Shown: positions 9,117 through 17,642, counted from the stretch's first letter. The stretch: 64,000 bases of DNA from Rhodoblastus acidophilus (GCF_009720655.1 NZ_WNKS01000009.1:62001-126000); one strand, 5' to 3'. Notes: a model not told the origin generated them from the sequence alone. A program made the numbers and translations.

Positions 9117-9961
9117 TACCGTGAACGGGGGGCGGCTTTAGGGCCTCGTTTCGCTGTTCCCCTTATCGCCGCGAGCGCAGCTTTGGCAAGGTGTTTCGCG
9201 TCGGGATCGAGACCCCGGCAGGCGTGCGCCGCGTCGGACGCGATTTCCGCCACGGGAGAGCCCTCGGCGAGGAGCAGGCCGTCGCGGGCGAGCCCCACCA
9301 CCACGCCGTCTTGGCGCGCTCTGACCGAGGCCTCGCCGATGCGGCCGATCAGGTCGCCGCGCGCCACGGGGTCGCCGATTTCGAGCGCCGTGTGCCAGAC
9401 GCCTCGCGCCGGCGCGAGGGAAAAGGCGGGGTCGTCGCGGCCGACCGCGCTCTGGCATGGCTGCTGCGCGACGCAGTGATGGACGGCGCCGCAATGGGTC
9501 GGTGCGACCTCAAGGGCGAGATCGCAGTTTTCCCCAACCTTGAAATGCCGCCCCAATCCGATGGAAAGACCGACGTAATGACGGTAATCCGGCGTCGCCG
9601 TCGCGGGTTTGAGCCGCGCATCGATCAGCAGCTGGATGCGGCGCAGCGCCAGCAGATCACTCAGTTGCAGCGGCGTCACCGCGACACACGCGTCCTCGGC
9701 GGCGATCTCGGCGAGATGCACGGCGTCTTCCGCTTTTCGCGCGCGCACGCCGTCCAGCTCGCATTCGTCGTCGTAAAGGGCGTCGTCGAAGGCCATGCCC
9801 CGGCGCAGGACGGGCGGGCAGGGCTCGTGGGTGAGAATGACGTGATAGCCGCCCTTGCGCAGCTTCACCGCCAGCGCCGAAGCAATTTCATTGGTCCCCA
9901 GGATCACCGCGACATCCGCGTCGGTGGCCGAGACGAAATAAGGAAAGGAAGTCGCGTTCAT
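9116..9961 (-). CDS. YqeB/EF2563-like molybdenum-hydroxylase accessory protein
   Basis: 281 aa from an ATG with GAGGGG upstream. The N-terminal half (ILGTNEIASALAVKLRKGGYHVILTHEP, then VLRRGMAF and DDALYDDE) resembles the YqeB/EF2563 family found with selenium-dependent molybdenum hydroxylases. The C-terminal half (about residues 185-235) looks like a lipoyl/biotinyl-type hammerhead (GDPVARGDLIGRIGEASVRA, DGVVVGLARDGLLLAEGSPV). It is coupled to modD and preceded by a good -24/-12 promoter, so a role in Mo handling for nitrogenase is inferred. Family assignment is by recognition and moderately secure; function is unknown. Confidence 0.6.
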   Translation of the reverse strand: MNATSFPYFVSATDADVAVILGTNEIASALAVKLRKGGYHVILTHEPCPPVLRRGMAFDDALYDDECELDGVRARKAEDAVHLAEIAAEDACVAVTPLQLSDLLALRRIQLLIDARLKPATATPDYRHYVGLSIGLGRHFKVGENCDLALEVAPTHCGAVHHCVAQQPCQSAVGRDDPAFSLAPARGVWHTALEIGDPVARGDLIGRIGEASVRARQDGVVVGLARDGLLLAEGSPVAEIASDAAHACRGLDPDAKHLAKAALAAIRGTAKRGPKAAPRSR

Positions 9962-10025
9962 GGCCGCCCCTCGAAACCCAACCCCAACGCCCGGGTTTTG
10001 ATTCTTGTCCGGGTCATGTCGTCCA

Positions 10026-10041
10026 TGCATGGGCCGCGCCA
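10026..10041 (-). promoter_or_regulatory. sigma-54 promoter of the YqeB-like-modD operon
   Basis: Minus strand TGGCGCGGCCCATGCA, GG and GC 10 nt apart, differing from TGGCACG-N4-TTGCA at two positions. The predicted start near 10014 leaves a 53-nt leader. Confidence 0.65.
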
Positions 10042-10101
10042 TGCATGAAACGCAGGAGTTGTCGGGATTTCGGGCGAAACGCGTCGGTTTCGTCGCGGGA
10101 A

Positions 10102-10117
10102 TGTCGCAGTGTTTACG
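10102..10117. promoter_or_regulatory. imperfect NifA box
   Basis: TGT-N10-ACG, one base off the palindromic consensus, about 60 nt upstream of the -24 element at 10040. Confidence 0.35.
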
Positions 10118-10141
10118 AGACCGTCATGTCCGCGACGGCGG

Positions 10142-10462
10142 TTACCCCTTCCGTGTTTCCGAAACCGCGACAAAACCCTCGAAGCGCGGCGGTCCCAGGT
10201 AAAGCCCTTGCGTCTTGGGCGCGCCGGAATGGGCGCGTCGAAACGCTTCGGATTTGGTCCAGGCCTCGAAAGCCTGTTCGCTTTCCCAGATCGTGTGCGA
10301 CACGAAAGTGGTCGCCTCCTCGTCGCTGGCGCCGCGCAGCAGGTGGAAGACAACGAAGCCGGGCATGGCGGGCAGGTCGCTCTGGCGGTTGCGCCAGACC
10401 TCCTCGAACTCGGCCTCGCGGCCGAGCGCAACGCGAAAACGGTTCATGGCGATGAAGGTCAT
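10142..10462 (-). CDS. ABM-domain (antibiotic biosynthesis monooxygenase-like) protein
   Basis: 106 aa, one dimeric alpha/beta-barrel ABM domain. It starts MTFIAMNRFRVALGREAEFEEVWRNR and contains GFVVFHLLRG and the TIWESEQAFEAWTKSEAF block typical of the fold. Related proteins include small heme-degrading enzymes and cofactor-free oxygenases. It lies 12 nt after the preceding gene, so it is probably co-transcribed with it. Similar small ABM proteins are seen in nif regions, possibly for oxygen or heme handling; that is inference. No catalytic residues can be assigned. Confidence 0.7.
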   Translation of the reverse strand: MTFIAMNRFRVALGREAEFEEVWRNRQSDLPAMPGFVVFHLLRGASDEEATTFVSHTIWESEQAFEAWTKSEAFRRAHSGAPKTQGLYLGPPRFEGFVAVSETRKG

Positions 10463-10474
10463 GTCTCCTCCCTT

Positions 10475-11227
10475 TCAGGCGCGGCGGGCCAGCGAGCGCA
10501 GGAAACCCGCGGCTTCCTCGGAGAGATCCTGTTCGATGGCGGGCGCCATTTTCAGCAGCACATTGGCGACGAAAGGCTCGTCATTGCGTCCATCGGCCAG
10601 GATTTCCCGCAACACAGGCACATTATCCTCGATATGGGCGAGAAAGGCGACGCCTTTCTCCAGCGTCTCGGTCCAGCGCGTCCGCGTCCAGAGGGCGAGC
10701 GGATGCGTGATCTCCTGCGCGAAATTCGAGCCGCGCGCCTTTTCCAGGAAACGCAGGCCGGTGTTCCAGTTTTCCTTGGCCCGCATCGGCGGCGGCGTGG
10801 GCGCGCCGTCGAGCAGCTTTTGCGCGGCCTGGCCGACATGGTCTTCGAGGCTGACGGGTTCTTCGATGTCGCTGTCGAAACTCCAGAAGGCCGGGGCGCC
10901 CGGGAAATCCGCGCCATATTTTTCCAAAAGGCCGGACTTGACCTTTTCGAGGCCGACGCGGTCGCCCTTGAGCGCGGCGGTCATGCCAAAGGCGAACAGC
11001 GCATCCTTGGCCACGGCGCCGACGCCGCCGCTTTTCAATTGCTGCGGGGTGAGCGCGGGTGGCGCGCCATCGGCGGGCGGCGTCGCCGCGCCGGCGCGCA
11101 CGGCGGAGACGAGCGCGGTGATTTCCAGCCAGGGTTCGAAATGGGCGAGAAAGAGGCCGGGGTCGGCGAAGACCACGCCCATGTTGATCGCCTTCTTGCG
11201 CTTCACCAATTCGGTTGTGTCGAGCAT
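10475..11227 (-). CDS. conserved-looking protein of unknown function in nif cluster
   Basis: 250 aa, not recognised. It is predicted soluble and mostly helical, with no signal peptide and no membrane segment. A Pro/Ala-rich linker (AATPPADGAPPALTPQQ) sits near residues 47-63, and WNTGLRFLEKARGSNF and HPLALWTRTRWTETLEKGVAF (about 155-192) are distinctive. There are no cysteines, so it is not an Fe-S protein. ATG at 11227 has AGGAG 7 nt upstream; a longer frame lacks this. It lies between a Rieske protein and an ABM protein on the same strand and may belong to the same transcript. Confidence 0.7.
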   Translation of the reverse strand: MLDTTELVKRKKAINMGVVFADPGLFLAHFEPWLEITALVSAVRAGAATPPADGAPPALTPQQLKSGGVGAVAKDALFAFGMTAALKGDRVGLEKVKSGLLEKYGADFPGAPAFWSFDSDIEEPVSLEDHVGQAAQKLLDGAPTPPPMRAKENWNTGLRFLEKARGSNFAQEITHPLALWTRTRWTETLEKGVAFLAHIEDNVPVLREILADGRNDEPFVANVLLKMAPAIEQDLSEEAAGFLRSLARRA

Positions 11228-11307
11228 GTCGGGACTCCTGTTTCGGCCGCGCATCCGCATTCGCGATCCGGAACCGGGTCGCGTCGCCGATCCTGTTGGC
11301 GAAGACG

Positions 11308-11736
11308 TCAGTCGCTGGTGATCATCACGCCGGGGCCCTCGTCTTCGAGGTCCAGCCCGTCTTCCTCAAAAAGTTCGACGCCGGTGATGCAGACATCGCC
11401 GTCGTCGACGACCACCTGAATGGTTTTCAGGTTCTGGCCCTGGCAGGGGCCGGAGAAGCAGGCGCCGCTGTCGAGGTCGAATTGCGACCCGTGGTGGCGG
11501 CAAACGATGAAATTGCCGGCCTCGTCCATGAACTCTTCCAACCCGCCGTCGAGGCGCTTGCCCTGGTGGGGGCAGGAATTTTCAAAACCGTAAAAATTCT
11601 TGCCTTTTCGCGAGATGACGATGGGCCAGGGCTCGCCGACTTTTTGCCCGTCCTTTTCGACGGCCTTTTGCAGCACAAACCCGCGTGCGGAGTGGTCCTC
11701 GATCTCAAAGGTGCTGCAAATGGCGAAGAGTTCCAT
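11308..11736 (-). CDS. Rieske [2Fe-2S] protein
   Basis: 142 aa. The Rieske ligands are Cys55-x-His57 (SCPHQG) and Cys79-x2-His82 (VCRHHGSQFDL), both intact. There is no membrane anchor or export signal, so it is a soluble Rieske ferredoxin of the type that donates electrons to oxygenases or serves nif-linked redox chemistry. ATG at 11736 follows GGAGG. It is separated from the SUF genes upstream by a RIME-like repeat, and from the next gene by 80 nt. Its partner is not evident; the nif context suggests an electron-transfer accessory. Confidence 0.88.
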   Translation of the reverse strand: MELFAICSTFEIEDHSARGFVLQKAVEKDGQKVGEPWPIVISRKGKNFYGFENSCPHQGKRLDGGLEEFMDEAGNFIVCRHHGSQFDLDSGACFSGPCQGQNLKTIQVVVDDGDVCITGVELFEEDGLDLEDEGPGVMITSD

Positions 11737-11749
11737 GCGTGCCTCCGGG

Positions 11750-11888
11750 GCTTCTCCTTCTCCCCTTGCGGGAGAAGGTGGCTCGCGGCGAGAGCCGCGA
11801 GACGGATGAGGGGCGCCTGTCGCGAGGGTCGACCCCCTCATCCGGCGCTGACGCGCTCCCTTCTCCCGCAAGGGGAGAAGGGAGCGCC
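11750..11888. repeat. RIME-like palindromic element (copy 2)
   Basis: Two inverted CTTCTCCC..GGGAGAAG hairpins flank a GC-rich core with GATGAGGGG and its complement, making a long imperfect palindrome that fills the gap between the SufT-like and Rieske genes. Confidence 0.7.
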
Positions 11889-11900
11889 TCGAGATCGATT

Positions 11901-12254
11901 CTAGAGCATCCCCAGTTCCAGCTTCGCCTCGTCGGACATGGTGGCCGGGCTCCACGGCGGATCGAACACCAGGTTCATTTTGACACCCTTGGCGCCGGGG
12001 GCGAGCAACACCGCCCGCTCGACGCGCTTCAGCATTTCGCCCGCCACCGGACAGCCCGGGGCGGTGAGCGTCATGTCGATCTCGATGGACTCGGGGTTGG
12101 AGACGTCGAGCCGATAGATCAGGCCAAGGTCATAGACGTTGACCGGAATTTCGGGGTCGAACACGGTTCGAATGGCGGCGATGGCGTCCTGCTCGAGATC
12201 GCCGGTCCATTCGGGAAGGGCCACGTCGTCGCGGAAAAGCGGCATATCCATCAT
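11901..12254 (-). CDS. SufT-like MIP18/DUF59 Fe-S assembly protein
   Basis: 117 aa, a single MIP18-family domain: FDPEIPVNVYDLGLIY at about residues 32-47 and TLTAPGCPVAGEM at about 62-74, the latter with the conserved Cys. Such proteins assist Fe-S cluster maturation at the end of SUF operons. Its start overlaps the sufS stop by 4 nt (ATGA), so it is the last gene of sufBCDS-sufT. The frame begins MMDM; the first or third codon could be the start. Confidence 0.85.
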   Translation of the reverse strand: MMDMPLFRDDVALPEWTGDLEQDAIAAIRTVFDPEIPVNVYDLGLIYRLDVSNPESIEIDMTLTAPGCPVAGEMLKRVERAVLLAPGAKGVKMNLVFDPPWSPATMSDEAKLELGML

Positions 12255-13498
12255 GCGAACAGCTCCAGCACGCGGCGCAGGCCCTTCACCAAGGCTTCCA
12301 CCTCCTCATGGGTGTTATAGAGCGCGAAGGAGGCGCGCGCGCTCGCGGTGAGACCCAGTTTGGTCATCAGCGGCTGCGCGCAATGCGAGCCCGCGCGCAC
12401 CGCAATGCCGGCGCGGTCGAGGATGGTTGAGACATCCTGGGGATGCGCGCCCTCGACATCGAAGGTCACCAGCGCGCCCTTGTTCGGCGCGCGGCCGAAA
12501 ATGCGCACTTTGCCGAGCTTGTCGATTTCTTCCGTCGCATGGGCGAGCAGGGCGGCTTCATGCGCGGCCACGGCCTCGCGGTCGAGGCCCATCATGAATT
12601 CGAGCGCTGCGCCAAGGCCGATGGCTTCGACGATCGGCGGGGTTCCCGCTTCAAAACGGTGCGGCGGGGCCGCGTAAGTCACCTTGTCCTTGTAGACATC
12701 GGCGATCATCTCGCCGCCGCCCTGGTACGGCTGCATCTGCGCCAAAAGCTCGTATTTGCCGTAGAGAAAACCGATGCCGGTGGGGCCATAGAGCTTGTGG
12801 CCGGTGCAGACGTAGAAGTCCACGCCGAGCGCCTGCACGTCGACGATCTCGTGCACAGAACCCTGACAGCCGTCGATCAGCACTTTGGCGCCAACGCCGT
12901 GCGCGAGTTTCACGATCTCCGCGACTGGGGTCAGCGTGCCCAGCACGTTCGACATATGCGTGATCGCGACGATTTTTACGCGCGGCGTGAGCAGCGCGGC
13001 GAAGGCGTCGAGGTCGAACGAGCCGTCCTCCTTGATCTCGGCCCATTTGAGCACCGCGCCCTTGCGTTCGCGCAGAAAATGCCAGGGGACGATGTTGGAG
13101 TGGTGTTCCATTTCGGAGACGATGATCTCGTCGCCTTCGGAAATCTCCGCCCCGAGGCTCGACGCCACGAGATTGATCGCCTCCGTCCCGCCCTTGGTGA
13201 AGACGATCTCGTCAACCTTGGCGGCGTTGACGAAGGCGCGGCAGGTTTCGCGGGCCTGCTCGAAGGCGACGGTGGATTCGCCGGAGAGAAAATGCGCGCC
13301 GCGATGGACGTTGGAATAGATGTCCGTATAGCCGCGCATCAGCGCGTCGAGCACGATCTGCGGCTTTTGCGCGGACGCTCCGTTGTCCAGATAGACCAGC
13401 GGCTTGCCGTGCACCGTGCGCGAAAGGATCGGGAATTGCTCGCGGATAGCGCGCACGTCGAAATGCGTGGTCTCCTTGAGAAGGGCGCTACTCGACAT
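12251..13498 (-). CDS. sufS: SufS, group II cysteine desulfurase
   Basis: 415 aa. The PLP lysine is Lys235 in CTGHKLYGPTG, and the persulfide-forming Cys373 lies in RAGSHCAQPLM, the SufS-type (short lobe) context. It mobilises sulfur from cysteine to the SufBCD scaffold. It overlaps sufD by 11 nt and the SufT-like gene by 4 nt. No SufE gene is visible beside it, so sulfur transfer may need a partner encoded elsewhere. Given the promoter before sufB, this copy is probably induced for nitrogenase Fe-S demand rather than, or besides, housekeeping use. Confidence 0.95.
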   Translation of the reverse strand: MSSSALLKETTHFDVRAIREQFPILSRTVHGKPLVYLDNGASAQKPQIVLDALMRGYTDIYSNVHRGAHFLSGESTVAFEQARETCRAFVNAAKVDEIVFTKGGTEAINLVASSLGAEISEGDEIIVSEMEHHSNIVPWHFLRERKGAVLKWAEIKEDGSFDLDAFAALLTPRVKIVAITHMSNVLGTLTPVAEIVKLAHGVGAKVLIDGCQGSVHEIVDVQALGVDFYVCTGHKLYGPTGIGFLYGKYELLAQMQPYQGGGEMIADVYKDKVTYAAPPHRFEAGTPPIVEAIGLGAALEFMMGLDREAVAAHEAALLAHATEEIDKLGKVRIFGRAPNKGALVTFDVEGAHPQDVSTILDRAGIAVRAGSHCAQPLMTKLGLTASARASFALYNTHEEVEALVKGLRRVLELFA

Positions 13499-14756
13499 GG
13501 GCGGCCTCGCCGGCGTGCGTGGTGAGCCAGGCGTTCACGCTTTTCGCCACGGCCTCGCGTAAAACGTCGCTTTCGATCTTGTCGAGCGCCTCGCCGAAGA
13601 AGGCTTCGATCAGCATGGCGCGGGCCTCGGCTTCGGGAATGCCGCGCGCGCGCAGAAAAAACAGCGCGTTGGCGTCGAGTTCGCCGGCGGTGGCGCCGTG
13701 GCTGCACTTCACGTCGTCGGCGAAAATCTCGAGTTCCGGCTTGGTGACGATTTCGGCCTTGTGTGACAGCAGCAGGGCGCGGCTCAACTGGCGCGCGTCG
13801 GTCTTTTGCGCGACCTGTCCGACCTTGATGCAGCCCTGATAAACCCCGCGCGCCGAGCCGGCCAGCACCGAGCGGAACACCTGATTCGAGGTGGCGTTGG
13901 GCGCGGCGTGTTCGATGACCGTGGTGTTGTCGCAATGGCGCTGGTCCGCGACCATCACGGCGCCGTCGAGTTCGGCATGGGCCGTTTCACCCGCGAGTTT
14001 GAGCAACGCCTCGTGGCGGGCGAACTGGCCGCCCTGCGAGAAATAGAAGGCGCGATAGGTCGCTTCTTCCGCGATCTCGCCGAGGGTGACTGCGGCTTGG
14101 CGCGCGCCGGCCAAGAACGATTCCTGGCGGATATGGGTCAGTTTAGAACCTTTTCCGAGCGTAAATTCGGTGACCACGGTCGAAAACAGCGGCGCGCCGT
14201 CGTGGGTCTCGTAAACAGTGAGTTCGGCGCCCTCTTCAAGCTGGATCAGCAGGCGCAGATGGCGGTCCGAGCCGGCGCTGGTCCAGAGGAAGCGCAGGTG
14301 CAGCGGCAGGCTCACTTTTTCGCCAGCGGGCACGCGCAGGGCGAGGCCTTCTTCCAGCAAGGCGGTGTTGAGATTGACGATGGGGTGGTCGGCTTGCGGA
14401 TAGACTTTTCCGATGACGCCCGCGAGTGGCGAATCCTTTTCGCCCAGCGCCGTGCGCAAGTTGACCGCGCCGATCCGGGCGTAGCTGGATTTGTCGTCCA
14501 GCACGCCGTTGACGAAGGCGGCGACGGCGGCCTGTTGCAGTTCCGGGGCGAAGACCGGAGTCGCATCCGGCAGCGGGTCATCGCGCAAAGCCTTGGCGAG
14601 ATCGGAATAGCGCCAGGCCTCGACGCGGCGATTGGGCAAGCCCTCGCGCTTGAAAAATTCCTGGGCCTGGCCCTGCAAGTCGCCGAGCCAGGGAGCGACG
14701 GCGCCGCGTCGCTTTTCCATGGTGGCGAGCAGGCTTTCGGAGAGCGATCCTGTCAT
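13488..14756 (-). CDS. sufD: SufD, Fe-S scaffold subunit
   Basis: 422 aa, normal length. The C-terminal half carries the SufBD core, with FADDVKCSHGATAGELDANALFFLRARGIPEAEA at about residues 345-378; within it the conserved Cys-Ser-His is visible. It partners SufB and SufC to build clusters on the scaffold. The N-terminal part is variable as usual. It overlaps sufS and follows sufC by 7 nt in a tight operon. Confidence 0.94.
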   Translation of the reverse strand: MTGSLSESLLATMEKRRGAVAPWLGDLQGQAQEFFKREGLPNRRVEAWRYSDLAKALRDDPLPDATPVFAPELQQAAVAAFVNGVLDDKSSYARIGAVNLRTALGEKDSPLAGVIGKVYPQADHPIVNLNTALLEEGLALRVPAGEKVSLPLHLRFLWTSAGSDRHLRLLIQLEEGAELTVYETHDGAPLFSTVVTEFTLGKGSKLTHIRQESFLAGARQAAVTLGEIAEEATYRAFYFSQGGQFARHEALLKLAGETAHAELDGAVMVADQRHCDNTTVIEHAAPNATSNQVFRSVLAGSARGVYQGCIKVGQVAQKTDARQLSRALLLSHKAEIVTKPELEIFADDVKCSHGATAGELDANALFFLRARGIPEAEARAMLIEAFFGEALDKIESDVLREAVAKSVNAWLTTHAGEAAHVE

Positions 14757-14763
14757 GAATACC

Positions 14764-15513
14764 TCACGCGGCTTTGGCGATCACGGCGTCATAGCCGTTC
14801 TGTTCCAGTTGCAGGGCGAGGCTCTTGTCGCCCGAAAGCACGATCTTGCCGCCGGCCAGGATGTGGATCACGTCCGGCACGATATAGTCGAGCAGGCGCT
14901 GGTAGTGGGTGATGACCAGGAACGAGCGGTCGGGCGAACGCAGCTTGTTGACGCCTTCGGCCACCAGTTTCAGCGCGTCGATGTCGAGGCCGGAATCCAT
15001 TTCGTCGAGGATCGCCAGCTTGGGCTTGAGCAGCGCCATTTGTAGGGTCTCGTTGCGCTTCTTCTCGCCGCCGGAAAAGCCGACGTTGAGCGGGCGCTTG
15101 AGCATGTCCTCGGAAATGTTCAGCTCCTTCGCGGCGGCCCGGACCGCGCGCAAAAACTCGGCGGCGTTCAGCTCCTTCTCGCCGCGAATTTTCGCCTGCG
15201 AATTCATCGCGGTCTTCAAAAAGTTCATGGTGGAGACGCCGGGGATTTCCAGCGGGTACTGGAAGGCCAGAAAAATGCCGCGCGCGGCGCGCTCTTCCGG
15301 CGCCAGGGCGGTCACGTCCTCGCCGAAAAAGTCGATCTCGCCCTTGGTGACCTCGTAACCGGCGCGGCCCGCCAGCGTGTAGGAGGTGGTGGATTTGCCG
15401 GCGCCGTTCGGCCCCATGATGGCGTGCACTTCGCCCGGCGGGACCTTGAGGTTGAGGCCCTTCAAAATTTCCTTGCCGTGGACGTTGACGTGCAGGTCTT
15501 TGATCTCGAGCAT
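14764..15513 (-). CDS. sufC: SufC, ABC ATPase of Fe-S assembly
   Basis: 249 aa from [10 protein letters not shown]; the frame extends far upstream but the start is fixed by TAATG coupling with the sufB stop. Walker A GPNGAGKST spans residues 34-42. The ABC signature (FSGGEKKRNE) and Walker B (LAILDEMDSGLDIDALK) follow at about 142-180, with the SufC-typical DSGLD. It powers the SufBC2D scaffold in the cytosol. Confidence 0.96.
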   Translation of the reverse strand: MLEIKDLHVNVHGKEILKGLNLKVPPGEVHAIMGPNGAGKSTTSYTLAGRAGYEVTKGEIDFFGEDVTALAPEERAARGIFLAFQYPLEIPGVSTMNFLKTAMNSQAKIRGEKELNAAEFLRAVRAAAKELNISEDMLKRPLNVGFSGGEKKRNETLQMALLKPKLAILDEMDSGLDIDALKLVAEGVNKLRSPDRSFLVITHYQRLLDYIVPDVIHILAGGKIVLSGDKSLALQLEQNGYDAVIAKAA

Positions 15514-16973
15514 TAACCGACGCTCCCTTCGAGGCTGAGTCCGACGAGTTTTTGCGCCTCGACGGCGAATTCCATGGGCAGTTGCTGCAGCACTTCGCGG
15601 CAGAAACCGTTGACGATCAGCGACACCGCTTCTTCGGTCGGGATGCCGCGCGAAAGACAGTAGAACAGCTGATCGTCGGAGATTTTCGAGGTGGTGGCCT
15701 CGTGTTCCAAAATGGCTTTTGGATTTTTCGACTGGATATAGGGCACGGTATGGGCGCCGCACTGGTCGCCGATCAGCAGCGAGTCGCATTGGGTGAAATT
15801 GCGCGCGCCATCGGCCCGGGCGTTGATGCTGACGAGGCCCCTATAGGTGTTCTGCGCCTTGCCCGCCGAAATGCCTTTCGAAATGATGCGGCTCGACGTG
15901 TTCTTGCCGAGATGGATCATTTTCGTGCCGGTGTCGGCTTGCTGGTAATTGTTGGCGATGGCGATGGAATAAAATTCGCCCACCGAATTCTCGCCGCGCA
16001 GGATGCAGGACGGATATTTCCAGGTGATGGCGGAGCCGGTCTCGACCTGCGTCCACGAAACTTTTGAGTTCTTGCCCCGGCAATCCGCGCGCTTGGTGAC
16101 GAAATTGTAGATGCCGCCCTTGCCGTTCTCGTCGCCGGGGAACCAGTTTTGCACCGTCGAATATTTGATCTCGGCGTCGTCCATGGCGATCAGTTCGACC
16201 ACTGCCGCATGGAGCTGGTTTTCGTCGCGCTGCGGCGCCGTGCAGCCTTCCAGATAGGAGACGTAGGAGCCGGCGTCGGCGATGATCAGCGTGCGCTCGA
16301 ACTGGCCTGACTTCGCCGCATTGATGCGGAAATAGGTGGACAGCTCCATCGGGCAGCGGACGCCCGGCGGGATGTAGACGAACGAGCCTTCCGAAAACAC
16401 CGCGGCGTTGAGTGTGGCGTAGAAATTGTCGGTGTCGGGGACCACCGATCCCAGATATTTCTTCACCAGTTCGGGGTGGCTGTGGACCGCTTCCGAAATC
16501 GGGCAGAAGATCACGCCGACCTTGGCGAGTTCGTCTTTAAAAGTGGTGACGACCGAAACGGAGTCGAACACCGCGTCCACCGCGACCCTTCGCTGTTCGA
16601 CGCCGGCCAGAACCTCTTGCTCGTGCAGGGGGATGCCGAGTTTTTCGTAGGTGCGCAGCAGCTCGGGATCGACGTCCTCAAGGGTGTGCGGGCCTTCCTT
16701 GGCCTTGGGCGCCGCGTAATAATACGCGTCCTGGAAATCGATCTTGGGATAATGGAGCTTGGCCCAGCTGGGCTCCTCCATGTTCACCCAGCGCCGATAG
16801 GCCGACAGGCGATAGTCGAGCATCCACTCCGGCTCGTTCTTTTTCGCGGAGATGAAGCGGATGACGTCTTCGTTCAGGCCTTTCGGCGCGAATTCGGATT
16901 CGATGTCGGAGACAAAGCCGTATTTGTATTTCTGCTCGGTCAGTTCTTGCAGGGCAGCTGCTTCTTCGCTCAT
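15513..16973 (-). CDS. sufB: SufB, Fe-S scaffold subunit
   Basis: 486 aa, normal length. Conserved blocks include [16 protein letters not shown] near residues 48-63, [17 protein letters not shown] near 200-216, SYLEGCTAP near 243, and the C-terminal [21 protein letters not shown]. It is the first gene of the sufBCDS operon and the cluster-assembling subunit. A strong -24/-12 element lies 48-63 nt upstream of the ATG, in the 70-nt gap after the TPR gene. That links this SUF operon to RpoN control and so to nitrogen fixation. Confidence 0.96.
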   Translation of the reverse strand: MSEEAAALQELTEQKYKYGFVSDIESEFAPKGLNEDVIRFISAKKNEPEWMLDYRLSAYRRWVNMEEPSWAKLHYPKIDFQDAYYYAAPKAKEGPHTLEDVDPELLRTYEKLGIPLHEQEVLAGVEQRRVAVDAVFDSVSVVTTFKDELAKVGVIFCPISEAVHSHPELVKKYLGSVVPDTDNFYATLNAAVFSEGSFVYIPPGVRCPMELSTYFRINAAKSGQFERTLIIADAGSYVSYLEGCTAPQRDENQLHAAVVELIAMDDAEIKYSTVQNWFPGDENGKGGIYNFVTKRADCRGKNSKVSWTQVETGSAITWKYPSCILRGENSVGEFYSIAIANNYQQADTGTKMIHLGKNTSSRIISKGISAGKAQNTYRGLVSINARADGARNFTQCDSLLIGDQCGAHTVPYIQSKNPKAILEHEATTSKISDDQLFYCLSRGIPTEEAVSLIVNGFCREVLQQLPMEFAVEAQKLVGLSLEGSVG

Positions 16974-17020
16974 GTCCGAATCCCGACGGAGAATTTAATT
17001 GATCTAGTCGTACCCCAAAA

Positions 17021-17036
17021 TGCAAGGGCGGCGCCA
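17021..17036 (-). promoter_or_regulatory. sigma-54 promoter of sufBCDS
   Basis: Minus strand TGGCGCCGCCCTTGCA matches TGGCACG-N4-TTGCA at all but two defined positions, with GG and GC exactly 10 nt apart. The predicted start is near 17010, 37 nt before the sufB ATG. No perfect TGT-N10-ACA box was found within 200 nt upstream, inside the TPR gene. Confidence 0.8.
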
Positions 17037-17043
17037 GCCGGTC

Positions 17044-17526
17044 TCAGCTCGTGATTCCCTCGCAAAGCGCCGCGATCACCGGCCAGCCGACCTCGCCCTG
17101 GGGATCGAGCTTGCGAAGGATATTGATGATTTCTTGTGCAGAGTCGACCTCTTCCCGGCGCAAATGGATGAAGGCCAGCGCTTTGAGCGTGTAGAGCGCG
17201 AAGCGGCCCGCGCCCTCGGGGAACGGGGTTTGCGGGGTCCATTGGCGCCAATCCTCCGGCCAGTCCGCCTGCTGCGCCGCTTTGCGCAGGCCCGTGCGCG
17301 CCATGTCCAAGGCGACATCGAGATCGCCATGATAGGTGTGGATTTTGTAGAGGCAGAAATAACTTGCGAGTTCGTCGGGCTCGGCTTCGAGCGCCTGCCT
17401 GAACAGGGTTTCGGCGCGAGCGAAATTGCTGCGATAGGCGACCACGCCTTGTTGCAGCAGCGCGTCGATTTTCGAGTCGATCGCGCCGAAATTGACCTCT
17501 TCGCTTCCGGGAAAATTGAGCAGCAT
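17044..17526 (-). CDS. TPR-like protein upstream of nif-associated suf operon
   Basis: 160 aa from an ATG with GGAGG 6 nt upstream. Helical repeat pattern: GVVAYRSNFARAETLFRQALEAEPDELASYFCLYKI at about residues 27-62 is a clear TPR pair, and LKALAFIHLRREEVDSAQEIINILRKLDP at about 110-140 is another. No signal peptide is seen. TPR proteins of this size occur in nif clusters, presumably as assembly helpers; the target is unknown. It has its own RpoN-type promoter and is followed by the sufB promoter. Confidence 0.8.
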   Translation of the reverse strand: MLLNFPGSEEVNFGAIDSKIDALLQQGVVAYRSNFARAETLFRQALEAEPDELASYFCLYKIHTYHGDLDVALDMARTGLRKAAQQADWPEDWRQWTPQTPFPEGAGRFALYTLKALAFIHLRREEVDSAQEIINILRKLDPQGEVGWPVIAALCEGITS

Positions 17527-17560
17527 GGGAGACCTCCGCGCATCATGTCGCGGGGAGGGC

Positions 17561-17576
17561 TGCAAGTCCGGGGCCG
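17561..17576 (-). promoter_or_regulatory. sigma-54 promoter of the TPR gene
   Basis: Minus strand CGGCCCCGGACTTGCA keeps GG and GC 10 nt apart and a perfect -12 half (TTGCA); the -24 half deviates (CGGCCCC for TGGCACG). It lies 35-50 nt before the ATG. Confidence 0.55.
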
Positions 17577-17607
17577 GGCCTCGCGTCGTGTTTCGGACAC
17601 GGGTCTC

Positions 17608-17623
17608 TGTCGATGTTGCGACG
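17608..17623. promoter_or_regulatory. imperfect NifA box between TPR gene and grxD
   Basis: TGT-N10-ACG, one mismatch from the NifA consensus. It sits in the divergent region and could serve either flanking -24/-12 element. Confidence 0.3.
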
Positions 17624-17642
17624 CGGCGCCAGGAAGCGACGG

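Noticed and set aside
8302-9479. Plus-strand frame opposite modD and the YqeB-like gene
   Set aside because: Spans two real minus-strand genes in a single frame, a typical GC-rich shadow.
17131-17145. Possible NifA box for sufB (TGTGCAGAGTCGACC)
   Set aside because: Spacing and right half (ACC after 9 nt) do not fit TGT-N10-ACA.
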